Assembly (NCBI GenBank): GCA_034770075.1
Contig: CM068377.1
Coordinates: 71,216,358 to 71,280,357, forward strand
Direction: 5' to 3'
Origin: Aralia elata
Lineage: Eukaryota > Streptophyta > Magnoliopsida > Apiales > Araliaceae
Length of the DNA stretch: 64,000 bases
The translations under genes and the position numbers were made by a program. The notes under the pieces were generated by a model, which saw only the letters and a program-made list of their open reading frames with translations, did not search any database and had not been told where the DNA came from. Numbering within the stretch: position 1 is the stretch's first letter; each line of letters starts with the position of its first letter. Below, piece after piece: positions 35,263-47,700 of the stretch.

Positions 35263-35595
35263 TCACAATTCGTTGCTGCAACGATGATGTTGCGGGCTCC
35301 ACTTCGATCCACACGTATAGCAAAATTGATATGAACACCTACAAGAAATATGCAAACACCCCTCATTTTTCTCAACATACATTTTACACCCCAGACATTT
35401 CCTCCACTTTTTCTTCTTAGCAAGCTCTTCCACCAAAAGATGATCAACTCCCCTTCTTCTTTTCCCCCCATTCAGCTTCAAAAACCCCTTGCACGTAAAC
35501 TCCAAATGCCAAGGGACAATGCACTAAGCACAAAATAATCTCCTGCACTCAGGGCATTTGGTTTGGCTGATGAATTTCTCCGAATCATTAACCAA

Positions 35596-36397
35596 CAGAG
35601 GCGGAACTAGGGGGGTCGGGGGGGCATATGCCCCTGGTATTCCGGCGACTCCCCCAAGGGTACCCTGCATATGACCCTGGTATGCCGGAAGAAGATTTGC
35701 CTGATGCTGCCCTGCCGCCTACCGCCCTGCCTTTGGCTCACCATATTTTCTCCAAGAAAAACGTTACAGAGGTTTTATAGTGAGACAAACTAAATTCGAG
35801 CTATTGAAGGAGATGAAAGATGAGAGAGTGACCAAAGCCTTTGCGGCGGCAAAAGGGTTTTAAGTGATTTCAGGACTTACGAACTCGGAATGATTTTAAA
35901 ACAGGTTCCCTTTTCAAGCACACCCGAATCCAAAGTTGGCTCAAATAAATCACTGATTTTGTATTTGCATTGTAGCTGGAGTATTAGTTAGGGCTTCTCA
36001 TGGGTCTTTGACCAAGTAACCCAAGTTGCAAGTAAAAAGCCCATCAAGATTTGGGAAAATTGTTTGTCATTTTTTTTATCTTTGAAAATTAATTTTCTTT
36101 AGTGTTTTCAATTATAGTACGTAAATACATTAAAACTTTTAATATATGTTGTACATATATTTTAAAATTTATGGTGAAAATGTCTAAGTAAACATACTTA
36201 TTTTTTACCTCTTTATTATGATCAATTATGCTATTCATTCTAAAACTTGATTCGAATCATTCATTTTCGTCCTAATTAACCTAGTTTATATTTGAATGAT
36301 AAATTTTAATATACCTTATTTAGATTTATTAAATTTTGAACATTATATAAATATTTTAATTCAAACATATTTATAAAATTTGATGATTGAAAGTGTT

Positions 36398-36463
<66 letters not shown>

Positions 36464-36578
36464 TTTCTAATGTGAAGAGAAGCTTTTGATCCGTTTGGTT
36501 TAAAAATTTTGAATGATTTAAATTTTTTTTACTGATGTATTTTGACCCCCCTTCCGTAACCTTCTGGTTCCGCCACTG
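35596..36578. mobile_element. Non-autonomous hAT transposon
   Basis: 983 bp with short terminal inverted repeats: left CAGAGGCGGAACTAG, right (reverse complement) CAGTGGCGGAACCAG. Flanked by a perfect 8-bp duplication TTAACCAA (35588-35595 and 36579-36586), the hAT hallmark. No transposase. Interior includes a long GT/AT/AC microsatellite. Confidence 0.88.
36399..36464. repeat. Self-complementary (GT)n(AT)n(AC)n microsatellite
   Basis: About 8 GT, 18 AT and 6 AC units in order, so the run folds back on itself. Lies in the hAT element. Confidence 0.9.
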
Positions 36579-37199
36579 TTAACCAACATGGCTGAACAAT
36601 CGCGAAAAGGGCAGTACAGTTTGTGGGATTCTTTGAATAGTGACTTGCATAAAGATTCGTCCCAACGAATAAGAAAATCTTTTGGAATAATGGACCTGAA
36701 AGTATTTGAATCGAGCATGGCATTGCAATTTATTTCGGGGAAAGTGACCATATTTATGTTGTCTTGGATCTTTGATACGATATGTTTGGTGGTACATTCA
36801 TAGCAGAAGGAATGAGAGCATGTGTTGTTTGTGAACATTTGTGTAGTTTCTCTTTTTTCAAGGCAAATTTCATAGAAGATTTGGGGTGTCTCGGTGAAGT
36901 CTTCTGTTATATCAGAATTTGCTTGTGTTGGTGCTGCAGCTTGGATTGCTAAGCACTTTCTTATTTGACAATGGAGTAGAGGAACAAATAGAGATTCTTG
37001 GAGAGTTTCAGTCTCCGAGCCTTGTACATTTTCAACATCTGATAACGAGAGAAACTCATATTAATCACAATCCATCCAGTAAGAGATACATTGTTCTTGT
37101 TATAGTCTGTTTTAAAATCAGTTACACAGTTTTGATTTTAAACTATAAGGTGACATAAAATTATTAACATGTCATTACTCATATTCTAGGCAAACCGAG

Positions 37200-37684
37200 T
37201 GTTGGGGCCTAGTTTGTTCGGCCCGGTGGATCTAGTGGGACTTATCCTACGTGGAGGTATTGCATGATTGGGCTGTTTGACAGTTAAGGAATCTACAATC
37301 CTAACTGTAATTGAACTTTAATTCCTAAGGAAAGAATCAGGGTTATATCCGATTTCCTTTCTTTAAGGAGCTTGACTTCTATCCTATCATGGTAACTACT
37401 ATGTTAAGGAATCCTATTACAATACGGGGACAAAGCAATAAAGGGGGTGTGACCATCTATAAATATAAGGCTAAACCCTAATTTGCAGGTAATGACTTTT
37501 TTGTTCATTAAAACACTAAGTCTCCATTGTTAATACCTTGAATTGAATAGCCTATACTTATTCTCACACAGGAGCTATCCTCCAGCGGCCTATCTCGTCA
37601 AATCTCCGAGTGTGGTTTCATTTCTCTATAGGATTTGGCGCGTATTTCAGTGATTGGACGAGTGGCGAAATCTTGCCGTTAACA
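37200..37684 (+). repeat. Tat-D 5' LTR
   Basis: TGTTGGGGCC...CCGTTAACA. TATA-like TCTATAAATATAAGG at 37456-37470. Flank CCGAG at 37195-37199 is the expected left target duplication; its partner is beyond the window. Confidence 0.8.
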
Positions 37685-37702
37685 TTGGCGCTAGAAGGAG
37701 GG
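37685..37702 (+). promoter_or_regulatory. Tat-D primer-binding site
   Basis: TTGGCGCTAGAAGGAGGG directly after the LTR. This is the position and form usual for Tat-type elements; the tRNA was not identified here. Confidence 0.65.
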
Positions 37703-37759
37703 CCTTTAGTGCAGTATAATTCGTAATCACTTTGACAAATAATAATACAAGTGATAATC

Positions 37760-39590
37760 ATGGTGAATACGACATCGAATCGGGTTAGGAATTCGGTCGA
37801 CCCTACGGTGCAGCCTAGGGGATCAGTTAAAGATCGACTCAAAAGACAGGTGAAGGAGAGGCTGGGACCCAATGGCCACACTACATGACCCTAGAGAGCC
37901 CAGTGAACACCAGCTCGATGACAGTTATTTTCCAGTAGCCAAAAGACGCCACAATCCCCTAATTGTGCCGGACACGTACTTAGCGAGAGAGTGGCAAAGA
38001 TGAGCAGGATCAGAGACAGTTAATCCTGACCCGAAAGAAGCAGCAGAATCAGGTCGCTATGGAAGCGTTGCGCCTTCAGCAGTAGGAGATCGATGCCCAG
38101 TTGGAAAAATTGGTGGTCGAGGAGGAGGTTTCCTCAAGTAGACCGCGTGACCGTGTGATTGTAGCTCAGAGTCGATCCAGAACTTATCGTTCACACGGTT
38201 TCGGGAAAGAAAGGAGCAGGCACAAAAGCTGCTCGAGAGACAAGAGCAGACCAAAGAGTCGCTCTCCAATCCATAGCAGGCACAGAGGTCGCTTGTAGGA
38301 CCGGAGCAGGCCAAAAAGTAGCTCCCCAATCCGCAACAGGAACCGAAGCCCTTCGCAGGATCTGAGCAGGCTGAGCTGCCGCTTTTCGATCCGCAACAGG
38401 CACATAAGCTGCTCGCAGGACAGAAGCAAGCCGAAGAGCCGAACTCCAGACCAGAGCAGGCGTCGAAACCGCTCCAAGGATAATTCTTTGGAAAGGGGGA
38501 GATCAGGGTACAAGAGGAAGATGGGTTCTCCGGACAACACAAGGGACAGGCTTGAGTTGTCCCCCCAGAAGGACGAGACCGATTCTCTCGCAAAGAGGTT
38601 AGAAGAAGTGGAGTAGAGATTGGCGGCATCCAATCAGACAAAGGAGTTTCCGAACAATGTGAAGTCGCATTTCACTCCGAATATAAAACTGGTAAAGGCC
38701 GATAAATCAAAGAAAATGTCGCCATTGGAGACGTACGACGACACGGGAGATCCATATGACCACACACATGCTTATAATCAGATTATGGACTATTACGACC
38801 ATCTCAATGCTGCCAAATGTCATATGTTTATCACCGCGCTAAAGCATGGGGCTCGGGAATGAATAACGTCTCTCACTCCGAGCTCCATCAGTTCATGGGA
38901 ATAATTATGTGACAAATTCCATATCAGGTTCGGAAGTAACAAACGGAGGGGAAAACTGACGACGTCTCTGATGTAGGTCAAGCAACATTCCAATGAGAGT
39001 CTCAGCCAGTACGTGAAAAGGTTCAAGGAAGCGGTCAGCATTGTGACCGACCTGAATGTGTAGCAACCGTGTGATTCTTTACTATAGTGTTAGACATTAC
39101 AAAGTCCAAGAAGCTGATAAAGACCTTATCCTTAATCCCTCAGGTGACTTATCAGAGGCTTATAGTCGGGCGAATGGGTTTATTACTCTTGAAGAAGCTA
39201 TCGGAAGCTTGAAGCCTCAGGCATAATCAGAGGGGAAGCCGAAAGACAAGGACTAGAATAACACTCCCAGGTCGAACAATCAGCCGAGGCGAAATTTCAA
39301 TGGAGGAGGTTCGGGGGGAGGTAAACCACCCTTCCCGAATAAGAACGTGAATAAAATCTATACTCCTCTCAATACTGATCGGGCAAAGATACTAGAGGAG
39401 ATCAGGAATAAGCCGTACTTTGAACCTTTCCCAACAAACACCAGGTCGTACAAGGGAAATCATAACCGCTATTGCAATTACCATCAGAACTGCGGACATT
39501 CTACCGAAGACTGTCATAATCTGAAAGATCTAATGGAGAAGAAAGTCCAAAGTGGGGATTTGGTACAGTACGTAGCAAGTCGGTAAGGAA
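37760..39590 (+). pseudogene. Tat-D gag
   Basis: An ATG at 37760 opens 42 codons before a TGA. Frame-1 gag then reads 38101-39060: Arg/Ser-rich N-terminus, LETYDDTGDPYDHTHAYNQIMDYY, KFHIRFGSNKRR, QHSNESLSQYVKRF. Stops at 38296 (TAG), 38614 (TAG), 38860 (TGA), 38902 (TAA), 38974 (TAG), 39061 (TAG). After frameshifts DLSEAYSRANGFITLEEAIG is readable near 39150, and 39347-39586 carries the zinc motif YCNYHQNCGHSTEDCHNLK typical of Tat gag. Confidence 0.82.
38212..38470 (+). repeat. Tandem repeat encoding SR-rich gag segment
   Basis: About four imperfect units of 60-66 bp containing AGCAGGC...AAGAGTCGCTC...CCAATCCGCAACAGG. They encode RSRPKSRSPI and RNRNRSPSQD-like peptides. Confidence 0.75.
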
Positions 39591-40470
39591 CAATATCGAG
39601 AAGGCAAGAAGCCACGGTTCCTAAACAACCAGGGAGTCGAAAGATGGATCAGAACTCGCCGATCTGAAGGGTGGTAGATGTCATATCTGGTGGATAACAT
39701 GGAAAGGTAGTAGGAAAGAAGAAAAGTGCCACCATAGGTGTCGTACTTTCGATTACCGAACAACCTTCTAGGAGGGAACGGACTTACCCTGGCATGGTTA
39801 TCTCTTTTTCAGACGAAGACTTCCCGTCCGAACTAGTCGAGCCACATGAAGGTGCCTTAAATAACAGCTCAGGTCGGACTAGTTGATATGAAGAGGATGA
39901 TGATCGATAACGGGCCTTCTGTCGACATCATATACACCCATGCGTATCAGAGGTTAGATTTAGAAGGGCGAAAATTAGAAGTAGGCCAGGAGAACCCTTT
40001 CTACGAGTTCAACAACGACCCAGTACACGTATCGGGGATAATTGAGTTGCTAGTTGCCTTCGGGACGGCCCCTCGACAGGTCAAAGTTTTGGTTAAGTTC
40101 TTTGTAGTGCAGGTGGATTCGACCTACAACGCCATCATTGGTCGGCCAACACTGACTGCCCTTCAAGTAGTGACATCGATTCTGTACTTCAAGATTAAGT
40201 TCCCGACGCCGAATTGGGTTGGTGAAGTCAGAGGGGATTAGGATCTGGCCCGACGGTGCTACAGGAATACATTGATCTCATCGAGTGTCAGGGTTAGTAA
40301 ACACAAGCAGACTATGGCTATCGAAATGGAACTATTCACTGAAGGATCTACCGAACCCTTAGCGCTTCCTGCGGAAGAGACGGAGGATATCGAGTTGATT
40401 TCGGAAAAGTCCAAAAAGTTGGTGAAGATTGGTCTGGACTTCGAGAACCCCTTCGGACAAATCTAATAGA
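39591..40470 (+). pseudogene. Tat-D aspartic protease region
   Basis: 39888-40241 reads MIDNGPSVDIIYTHAYQRL (active-site loop DNGxS-like) and YNAIIGRPTLTALQVVTS, a protease hallmark of Tat/Athila elements. 40272-40466 continues into the linker before RT. Stops precede it. Confidence 0.8.
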
Positions 40471-41290
40471 GTTACTGAGGGTGTATACAAATATCTTTGC
40501 TTGGAAGCCCCAAGACATGCCGGGTATTGTTGAGAAGGTGGTCGTCTATAAACTCTGTGTTGACCCTACCAAGAAACCGGTTTGGCAGAAGCGAAGGGTA
40601 TTCCCCCAGAAAGGTAAAAAATTATCGATGACGAGGTAACAAAGCTGTTGGAGGCGGATTTCATCTTCGAAATAGATTATCTTGAATGGCTGGCAAATGT
40701 GGTTTTAGTCAGAAAGTAGAACAAAAAGTGGAGAATGTGTATCGATTACATGGATTTGAATAAAGTTTGCCCAAAAGATTTTTATCCCCTGCCGAATATC
40801 GATCAGCTCATCGATGCCATGTCGGAATACGGGTTATTGAGCTTTTTGGATGCCTTTTCGGGGTACAACCAAATTTCCATGTATATGAAGGACATCCCGA
40901 AAACGGCTTTTATCACTCATCGAGTAATATATGCCTACAAGAAGATGACGTTCGGGCTACTGAATGCGGGTGTCACGTACCAACGGATGATGAATTATGT
41001 GTTCAATAAACAGCTTGGATACAATATGGAGGTGTATGTGGACGATATGATAGTGAAAAGCTAGTCGGCCCGTGATCATTTGGACAATTTGGAGGAATGT
41101 TTCCAAACTATTCGGGAACATAAGCTAAGGTTGAACACAACCAAGTGCACCTTTGGTCTTGGTTCGGGTAAGTTTTTGGGATATCTGATCAGTAAAAGGG
41201 GCATTGAATCTAACTTGGAAAAAATTCAGGCGATATTGGATATGAGATCCCCGCAGACTTTCAAGGATGTTTAACGGCTGACTGGACGGA
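40471..41290 (+). pseudogene. Tat-D reverse transcriptase
   Basis: Open from 40735: DYMDLNKVCPKDFYPLPNIDQL, FLDAFSGYNQI (motif A Asp present), FGLLNAGVTYQRMMN and YVDDMIVKS (41034-41060). Ends at TAG 41062-41064; 41080-41274 continues KLRLNTTKCTFG and FLGYLISKRGIE to a TAA. Both stops fit a former Gln. Confidence 0.85.
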
Positions 41291-41735
41291 TTGCGGCGCT
41301 TCGGAGGTTTATGTTAAGATCGGCAGAAAGGTGTCTTCCCTTTTTCAACACTTTGAAAGGCACAAAAAATGAAAAGACGTTTCAGTGGACATCAGAATTT
41401 GAGGATGCTTTTCAGGGGATCAAAAAGTAGTCATCGTCGGTGCCATTATTGATGAAGCCGATTCCAAAGGAACCACTTTACTTATACCACTTTACTTAGG
41501 AGGAAGTCAGTTCCCCGTGTATTACGTCAGCCATGCGCTTCGAGATGCAGAAACCAGATACCCAAACCTAGAAAAGTTTGATTACGCATTGATTGTGGCC
41601 AGTAGGAAGCTTCGACATTATTTCCAGGGGAGATTGATAGTGGTCCACATTGATCAGCCACTGAAGAAGGTTATACACAAGCCCAACATTTTAGGACGAC
41701 TTACTGCCTAAGCGATGGAGTTGACATAATTCGCT
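41291..41735 (+). pseudogene. Tat-D first RNase H
   Basis: GRIAALRRFM...FNTLKG, then YYVSHALRDAETRYPNLEKFDYALIVA (41517 onward) and IHKPNILGRLTA. One frameshift near 41480 and stops at 41709 and 41727. The RNase H fold is the degenerate copy typical of elements that have a second one. Confidence 0.75.
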
Positions 41736-42470
41736 TTGGAGTATCATCCTCGAACGACGATAAAAGGTCAGGCATTAGCCAACTTTATGGTGGAGTGTTC
41801 GATCTCCGAGCCGAATATGTCCGAAATTACAGTGAGTTCGATATCCGACGTACGTCCGATTCAGAAAGCATGGACTTTGTATGTGGATGGGTCTTTAACT
41901 TTAGAGGTCAATGGTGCAAGGGTGATCTTAACAAGTCCAGAGGGGTTTAAGGTACAACAGGCTATTTGCTTCCAGTTCAAGGCTACAAACAACTAAGTAG
42001 AATATGAGGCAATTTTGACAGGATTGCGCTTGGCCTGAAGTTGAAGGTCCAATTCCTGGTGATATATAGTGACTCTCAGTTGGTAGGCAAACAGATTTTG
42101 GGAGAATATGAGGCTCGGGGGGCAAAGATGACAAAATATTTGGTAGGGGTGAGGGATCGGCTCCTTTATTTCAGCTCTTACCGGTTCCATGGAATGGATC
42201 GATCAGATAACACAATAGTCGATACCTTAGCAAGGTTGGCAATAACAAAGGCCAGCTCTTTCAGGGGATCAGTGTACCTGGAGGTTCTCGATGCCCTGAG
42301 TGTATGGAAGTCGGAAGTTATGGTGATCGAGAGGATGGACTGCTGGCTCACTCCCTACTTGCAATATTTGAGTGATGGAATTTTGCCTTTGGATCGGGTG
42401 TTAGCCAAGAAAATCAAGTATAAAAGCTCATATTTTCTTCTAATTGATGGGGATTTATACTGAAGAGCTT
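41736..42470 (+). pseudogene. Tat-D second, archaeal-type RNase H
   Basis: WTLYVDGSLTLEVNGARVIL at 41871 (catalytic Asp in VDGS), EYEAILTGLRLA near 42000 (Glu), then YSDSQLVGKQI (second Asp) and a RVDNxxAD-like end MDRSDNTIVDTLARLA. Present in Tat elements in addition to the usual RNase H. Interrupted by a TAG near 41995 and a frameshift near 42035. Confidence 0.8.
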
Positions 42471-43281
42471 ATTCTTCGCCTTTGTTGAAGTGTTTGGGGC
42501 CCATTGAGGCGACGTATATTCTTCGGGAAGTGCACAAAGGAATTTGTGGTGATCATATGGGGGCAAAGATGTTGGCATATAAGGTACTCAGACAGGGTTA
42601 CTACTGACCAACTCAATTTGCCGAGGCAAAAGATTACGTGAAGAAGTGCCCGAAGTGCCAGTTGAATAGTCTGATACCACACCAGCCTCTTGAGGAATTG
42701 TCTTCAGTCCTTTCCCCGATCTCATTCGCTATCTGGGGAATTGACATCTTAGGACCATTACTGAAGGCCAAGGGACATGTCAGCTTTGTGATAGTTGTCA
42801 CTAATTATATGACTAAATGGGCAGAAGCTAAACCACTTCGAATGATCTCGGAGCAGGAGTGTTTAAAGTTTTTCAATGAGTTCGTAGTGTTTCGCTTTGG
42901 GATCCCTATGGTGTTAATTTCGAATAATGGTCGACAGTTCGTGGGAACTAAGTTCGAGGAGTTCCTAGCAGATCTGAACATACAGCATCGGAGAACTTCG
43001 GTAGCACACCCTCAGTCAAATAGACAGGTCGAGGTGACGAATCAAACTCTACTTAATAGAATTAAACGAAGATTGGATGATGCTAAGGGTCGATGGCCAA
43101 AGGAGTTGCTTAGTGTATTGTGGGCTTATCGGACGACACCAAGGACGACAATAGGGGATTCAACATTCAGGTTGGCTAATGGGACTGATGTGTTGGTTCC
43201 GGTGGAGGTTAGGTCTCTTTCTCTTCGGGTCAGTTGGTACAGGGAACTATACAATGAAGAAGGGTTTCAGCTATACTTAGA
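42471..43281 (+). pseudogene. Tat-D integrase, truncated
   Basis: Zinc-domain end (CPKCQ) at 42645, IWGIDILGPL (first catalytic Asp), GIPMVLISNNGRQF, HPQSNRQVEVTNQTLL and WAYRTTPRTTIGDS. The second catalytic Asp is Asn (42923-42925), a G-to-A change. Copia-4 cuts it at 43281 before the C-terminal domain. Confidence 0.85.
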
Positions 43282-44722
43282 TGTTAGGTTTGTATAACGC
43301 GAACATGCAATCAAATTACATAAATAAAGCGGAAGCGCGATAAAATCAGATTTTAAAATTTTATACAAACCATCACCATGATCTTTCTTTATGCACAATT
43401 ATTAATTAAACGAAATAGATAGAGATTAAGAAATTAAACCCTCGTAGAACCGTGCTTCCTCGGGTACAAGTTCAACTCCAATTCCTTCGTGTTCTCCTTG
43501 AATTCCACCGATTAAATTCCTTCATTTGATCAACGTTAGCCACCCAAGTGTTTGGCCTCTAGACGTGATTCACCAAGGAATAATATCTATTCAAGAAGAT
43601 GGGTGTTGGCAAAACCCTAGTTTCTATCTCTATAGAAATTGTAAGTACTCTCCATAATTCTTATGCAAGAGTGTGTAACCCTAATTTATGATAAGACTTC
43701 TCTTATTTATAGATGTAAGAAAACCCTTCCCTAAATTATTTAGGATTAGGGTTTCTATTCTAATTAAACTCCTTCAATTAATTCTGCTCCTAATCCAATT
43801 AGGAATTCATGAGAGAGTACTTCTATTAATTAATTCTCAATCCCTATTAGGAATTAAATAATAGTAATAGTAATAATAATAATAAGACTCCTCTTATTAA
43901 TTTATATTTAATATTTCCAAAATATTAAATAATAAATATTAAGCTATTTAATTTATTCTATCTCTATAGATTAAATTAAATACACATAACTTATTATTAC
44001 AATTATGCCATTTACTTCTTAAATAAATATTTTTCTTTTGCGGTGTGACCCTTTAGGTTCTCCATATTAAACCGGTTGCGAATAAATCAATTAGAACAAT
44101 TCTAATCTTATTTAAATAAATAAATTAAACTATTTAATTCGTTTAAATAAATAACATTTATTCTACAATTAGGGTAAGCCCCTTTAGCGATCAACGACTT
44201 TCCAGATAATATAGATTTCAACATTAATCGTAAAAGAACCTTTCAGTGAATAGTTATCGTACAACTCAATCCTTCTACCATACAATGTCCCAATTAAATA
44301 TAAGACATGAATTTACTGTCAAGTCTTATTTTATTTAATTATATGTATTTCGATTCCCAAATGCACAACTCTAAATAATGCAAATTAGAAACTCCTTTCT
44401 AATTTCATTCTGCCTTGGCCAAGGACTACTGAGCTGTCATTTATCGAATCACATAGGACATTCACATCTTTTACTAGACGTGGTAGATTCTTTGTTGATC
44501 ATTCACCTATCTCCATGCACAGCTTATTATACCCAATCATACCCTTTGATATACCCCAAAGGTCTTAAGGGGCATGTCAAAGTATAACTCATCATACACA
44601 AGATACTATGATGATCTCAAGTCCAAGGATCACTTGTACTACTATCAGTAGAGGAATTCCTATTAACAGGCGAGTAAAACTCCATTAGGTATTCCTTAGC
44701 GAGCCACGTTCAGTGAACTTAT
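43282..44722 (-). repeat. Copia-4 3' LTR, left part
   Basis: TGTTAGGTTTGTATAACGCG start, TATA-like box at 43704-43711, conserved GCGGTGTGACC at 44040. Interrupted at CTTAT (44718-44722) by Copia-3; resumes at 55973. Confidence 0.9.
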
Positions 44723-47700
44723 TGTTAGGTTTGTATATAGCGCGAACATGCAATCAAATTACATAAATAGTGCGGAAGCGCAATAAAATCGGATTTTAAA
44801 ATTTTATACAAATCATCACCAAGATCAATCCTTGTGCTCAATTAACGATATAAATAAAAGAGAAAGAGAATGAGAATTATACCCTCGTAGAACAAAGCTT
44901 TCTCGGGTACAAGTTTAACTCCTAGTCCTTCGTGTTCTCCTCGAATGCTACAGTGTGATTCCTTCCTTTGATCAACATTAGCCACCCAAGTGTTTGGCCT
45001 CTTGTTGGTCGATTTCGCAACCGATAAATACGCGCAAGTATACGCGGTCAACAAGTAATATAATGATAAGAGAGTTGTCGATCCCACGAGGAATTAACTC
45101 TAATGTATCCCCAAGTACTAACTCAATATCGACTCGATCTAAATCAAACTCTTTGATTCAAGTGATAGATGGAAGTTATATCTAAATTGCATGACATATA
45201 AATAACAAAAATAGATAGATAAAGGTCTAATATTACAATTTTCCCCATTCAAGCATTTTGTCAAACACTTGGCGTGCAATGCTTTGTTCAAATATCTTAA
45301 CTCTCCTTTTAGATCAATTAACCACATAGAATTGACATCCGAGAAATCACAATTACGTAAGAGCCTCTGTCGATGGTCAATTACGAATCTTCCTAATGCG
45401 GCATGTAGGTATATGTCTATCCTACACACTATCAAGAGACCAATTTCAAGAATAACTAACAAGACACGTGTCACTAAATCTCATCAATCACCCTTTCAAT
45501 TACCAACTTTCACAAAGGAAGTCATTAAGATTAGATTCTCAATTGGTTGCACATGGTATCTAGGTATATGTCTATCCTAAATACAATCAAGTTACCTATC
45601 ATTGAGGATAATCAACAAGACACATGTCACTAAATCTCAATTAATCACCCACAATAATCTTTAACTTTCACATGAGATCCTAACTAGGTCTCAACACTAT
45701 AATCCGTTTATCAAGTTCATATAGGTTCCCAAGGTAATTACTAGCCAAACAATTAATCTATAAGCATAGGTTAAGATAACCAATTCATATGAGCAACAAT
45801 AATCAATTGGAAGAGAAAATCAATTCAAAATAAGCAATGGGTTCAATTACAATCTTAGATTACAAACTAGTTACATAGAGGAAAAAGAAAAAGAAAGATA
45901 AATGATGGCTTTCCCATTGTTGTTGGATGAAACTCCATTGAAGCACCTTCATTGAAGCTCCTCCAAGCTTTAGAAGAACCATGGCCAATGGCCATGGCCT
46001 CCCTCTTTTTGCTCTAAGCCTCCTTTCTCTCTCTCTCTAAATCTGATTTTGGAACTCTAAGATATGTTAAAATGGAGGCTACATGTTATATTTATAGTGC
46101 CCAATGCAAAACCCTAGCTTAGCCCACCAAAAATGACCAAAAGGGGGCTGAACTTGCTAAAAAACCGACCCAAGCACGCTGCCCAGCAGCCACTGGCGCG
46201 TCCGCACGCACCTGGGCGCGCCCGCGCCCGCGCGCTGGCCCCTCCCGCGCTGGTTTCTGCTGCCCGACTCTGGTTTGACGTCTGTTGGTAAAATGACCAT
46301 AACTTCTTCGTCCGAAGGATTAAGTCGATTCAAGAGGCTATGGAAAGATAAGAAGTAGCTCTACAACTTCCATAACTGGAGTTTGCACATATAATGGCTG
46401 AAGAAAGGGTGAAATTGAGCTCGAAGTGGCCGCTGTGTAAATTTCATGCTAAATCCGCTGGTAAAACGACCATAACTCTCTCATACGAACTTCAAATTGG
46501 ATGATTCCGGATGTTCCCGAAAGCTGAGATTAATATCTACAACTTTCGTTCTTTGAGTCTTGAGAGAATCGGATTGGATCATGGTTGAAATTGGGCCGCA
46601 AGCAGCTGCTATGTCCATGTTAGGCTCAAAATGGCAAACTAGGCATCCACGAGCATTGATGATCAACTAGCACTTGCTCCATTTCCTACAAAACTAAGTA
46701 AAAACACATAAAAACAATACAAAACATATAAAAGCAATATAAAATCACAATATCTAAAAATAAGATTAAAACATAATAAAACCACATAAAGTACCCAAAG
46801 AATTACAAATTATCAAGGTCAAAAGTACCCAAATTGTGTGTATAAAACACACTCATCACCTCTAGAGGTGATCCACTAAGGAAGAACAAGTATTTAAGAA
46901 GTTGGGTATTTGGCAAAAACCCTAGTTTCTATCTCTATAGAAATTGTAAGTACTCTCCACAATCTAATCCAAGAGTGTGTAACCCCAATCTATGATAAGA
47001 CTGCTCTTATTTATAGATGTAGGAATAACCCTTCCCTAAACTATTTAGGATTAGGGTTTCAATTATAATTAAACTCTTTTAATTAATTATGCTCCTAATC
47101 CAATTAGGAATTTATGAGAGAGTACTTCTATTAATTAATTCCCAATCCCTATTAGGAAATAAATAATAGTCCTATTAATTAATTCCCAATCCCTATTAGG
47201 AATTAAATAATAGTAATAGTAATAATAATAATAAGACTCTTCTTATTAATTTATATTTAATATTTTCAAAATATTAAATAATAAATATTAAGCTATTTAA
47301 TTTATTCTATCTCCATAGATTAAATTAAATACACTTAATTTATTATTACAATTATGCCATTTACTTCTTAAATAAATATTTTTTCCTGTTGCGGTGTGAC
47401 CCTTTAGGTTCTCCATATTAAACCGGTTGTGAATAAATCAATTAGAACAATTCTAATCTTATTTAAATAAATAAATTAAACTATTTAATTCATTTAAATA
47501 AATAATATTTATTCTACAATAAGGGTAAGCTCCCTTAGCGATCAACGACTTTCCAAATAATATAGATTTCAACATCAATCACAAAAGAACCTTTGAGTAA
47601 ATAGTTACCGTACAATTCAATCCTTCTACCATACAATGTCCCAATTAAATATAAGACATGGATTTACTGTCAAGTCTTATTTTATTTAATTATATGCATT

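Larger units (their letters stand above)
35263..37050 (-). pseudogene. RBR (RING-IBR-RING) E3 ubiquitin ligase, split by hAT
   Basis: Host gene remnant that would transfer ubiquitin from an E2 through a RING2 cysteine. RING1: EICLEKRETTQMF then CSHSFCYECTTKHI (36900-36760); its first Cys reads Tyr. IBR begins (LYCPFRDCSAMLV) and is interrupted at 36586 by the hAT element. After the hAT the frame resumes (KCPECRRLFCA, a TAG where Gln fits, then PWHLEFTCKG), and RING2 follows at 35270-35400 (KCLGCKMYVEKNEGCLHISCRCSYQFCYTC), ending at a TGA. RING2's catalytic Cys within HISCRC is present. The upstream exon reaches about 37050 with an in-frame stop above, perhaps an intron acceptor. Confidence 0.8.
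37200..43281 (+). mobile_element. Tat-D: Tat-type Ty3/gypsy element, cut by Copia-4
   Basis: Plus-strand element: 485-bp 5' LTR, PBS, gag with SR-rich repeats, protease, RT, RNase H, a second RNase H and integrase. The second (archaeal-type) RNase H and the RT wording place it in the Tat clade. Integrase and the 3' LTR are cut at 43281 by Copia-4 and should continue outside the window. Numerous stops, mostly at Gln and Trp positions. Confidence 0.85.

Noticed and set aside
38057..38641. 194-codon minus-strand ORF with Cys/Ser-rich repeats
   Set aside because: Mirror reading of the tandem repeat that encodes the SR-rich Tat-D gag segment.
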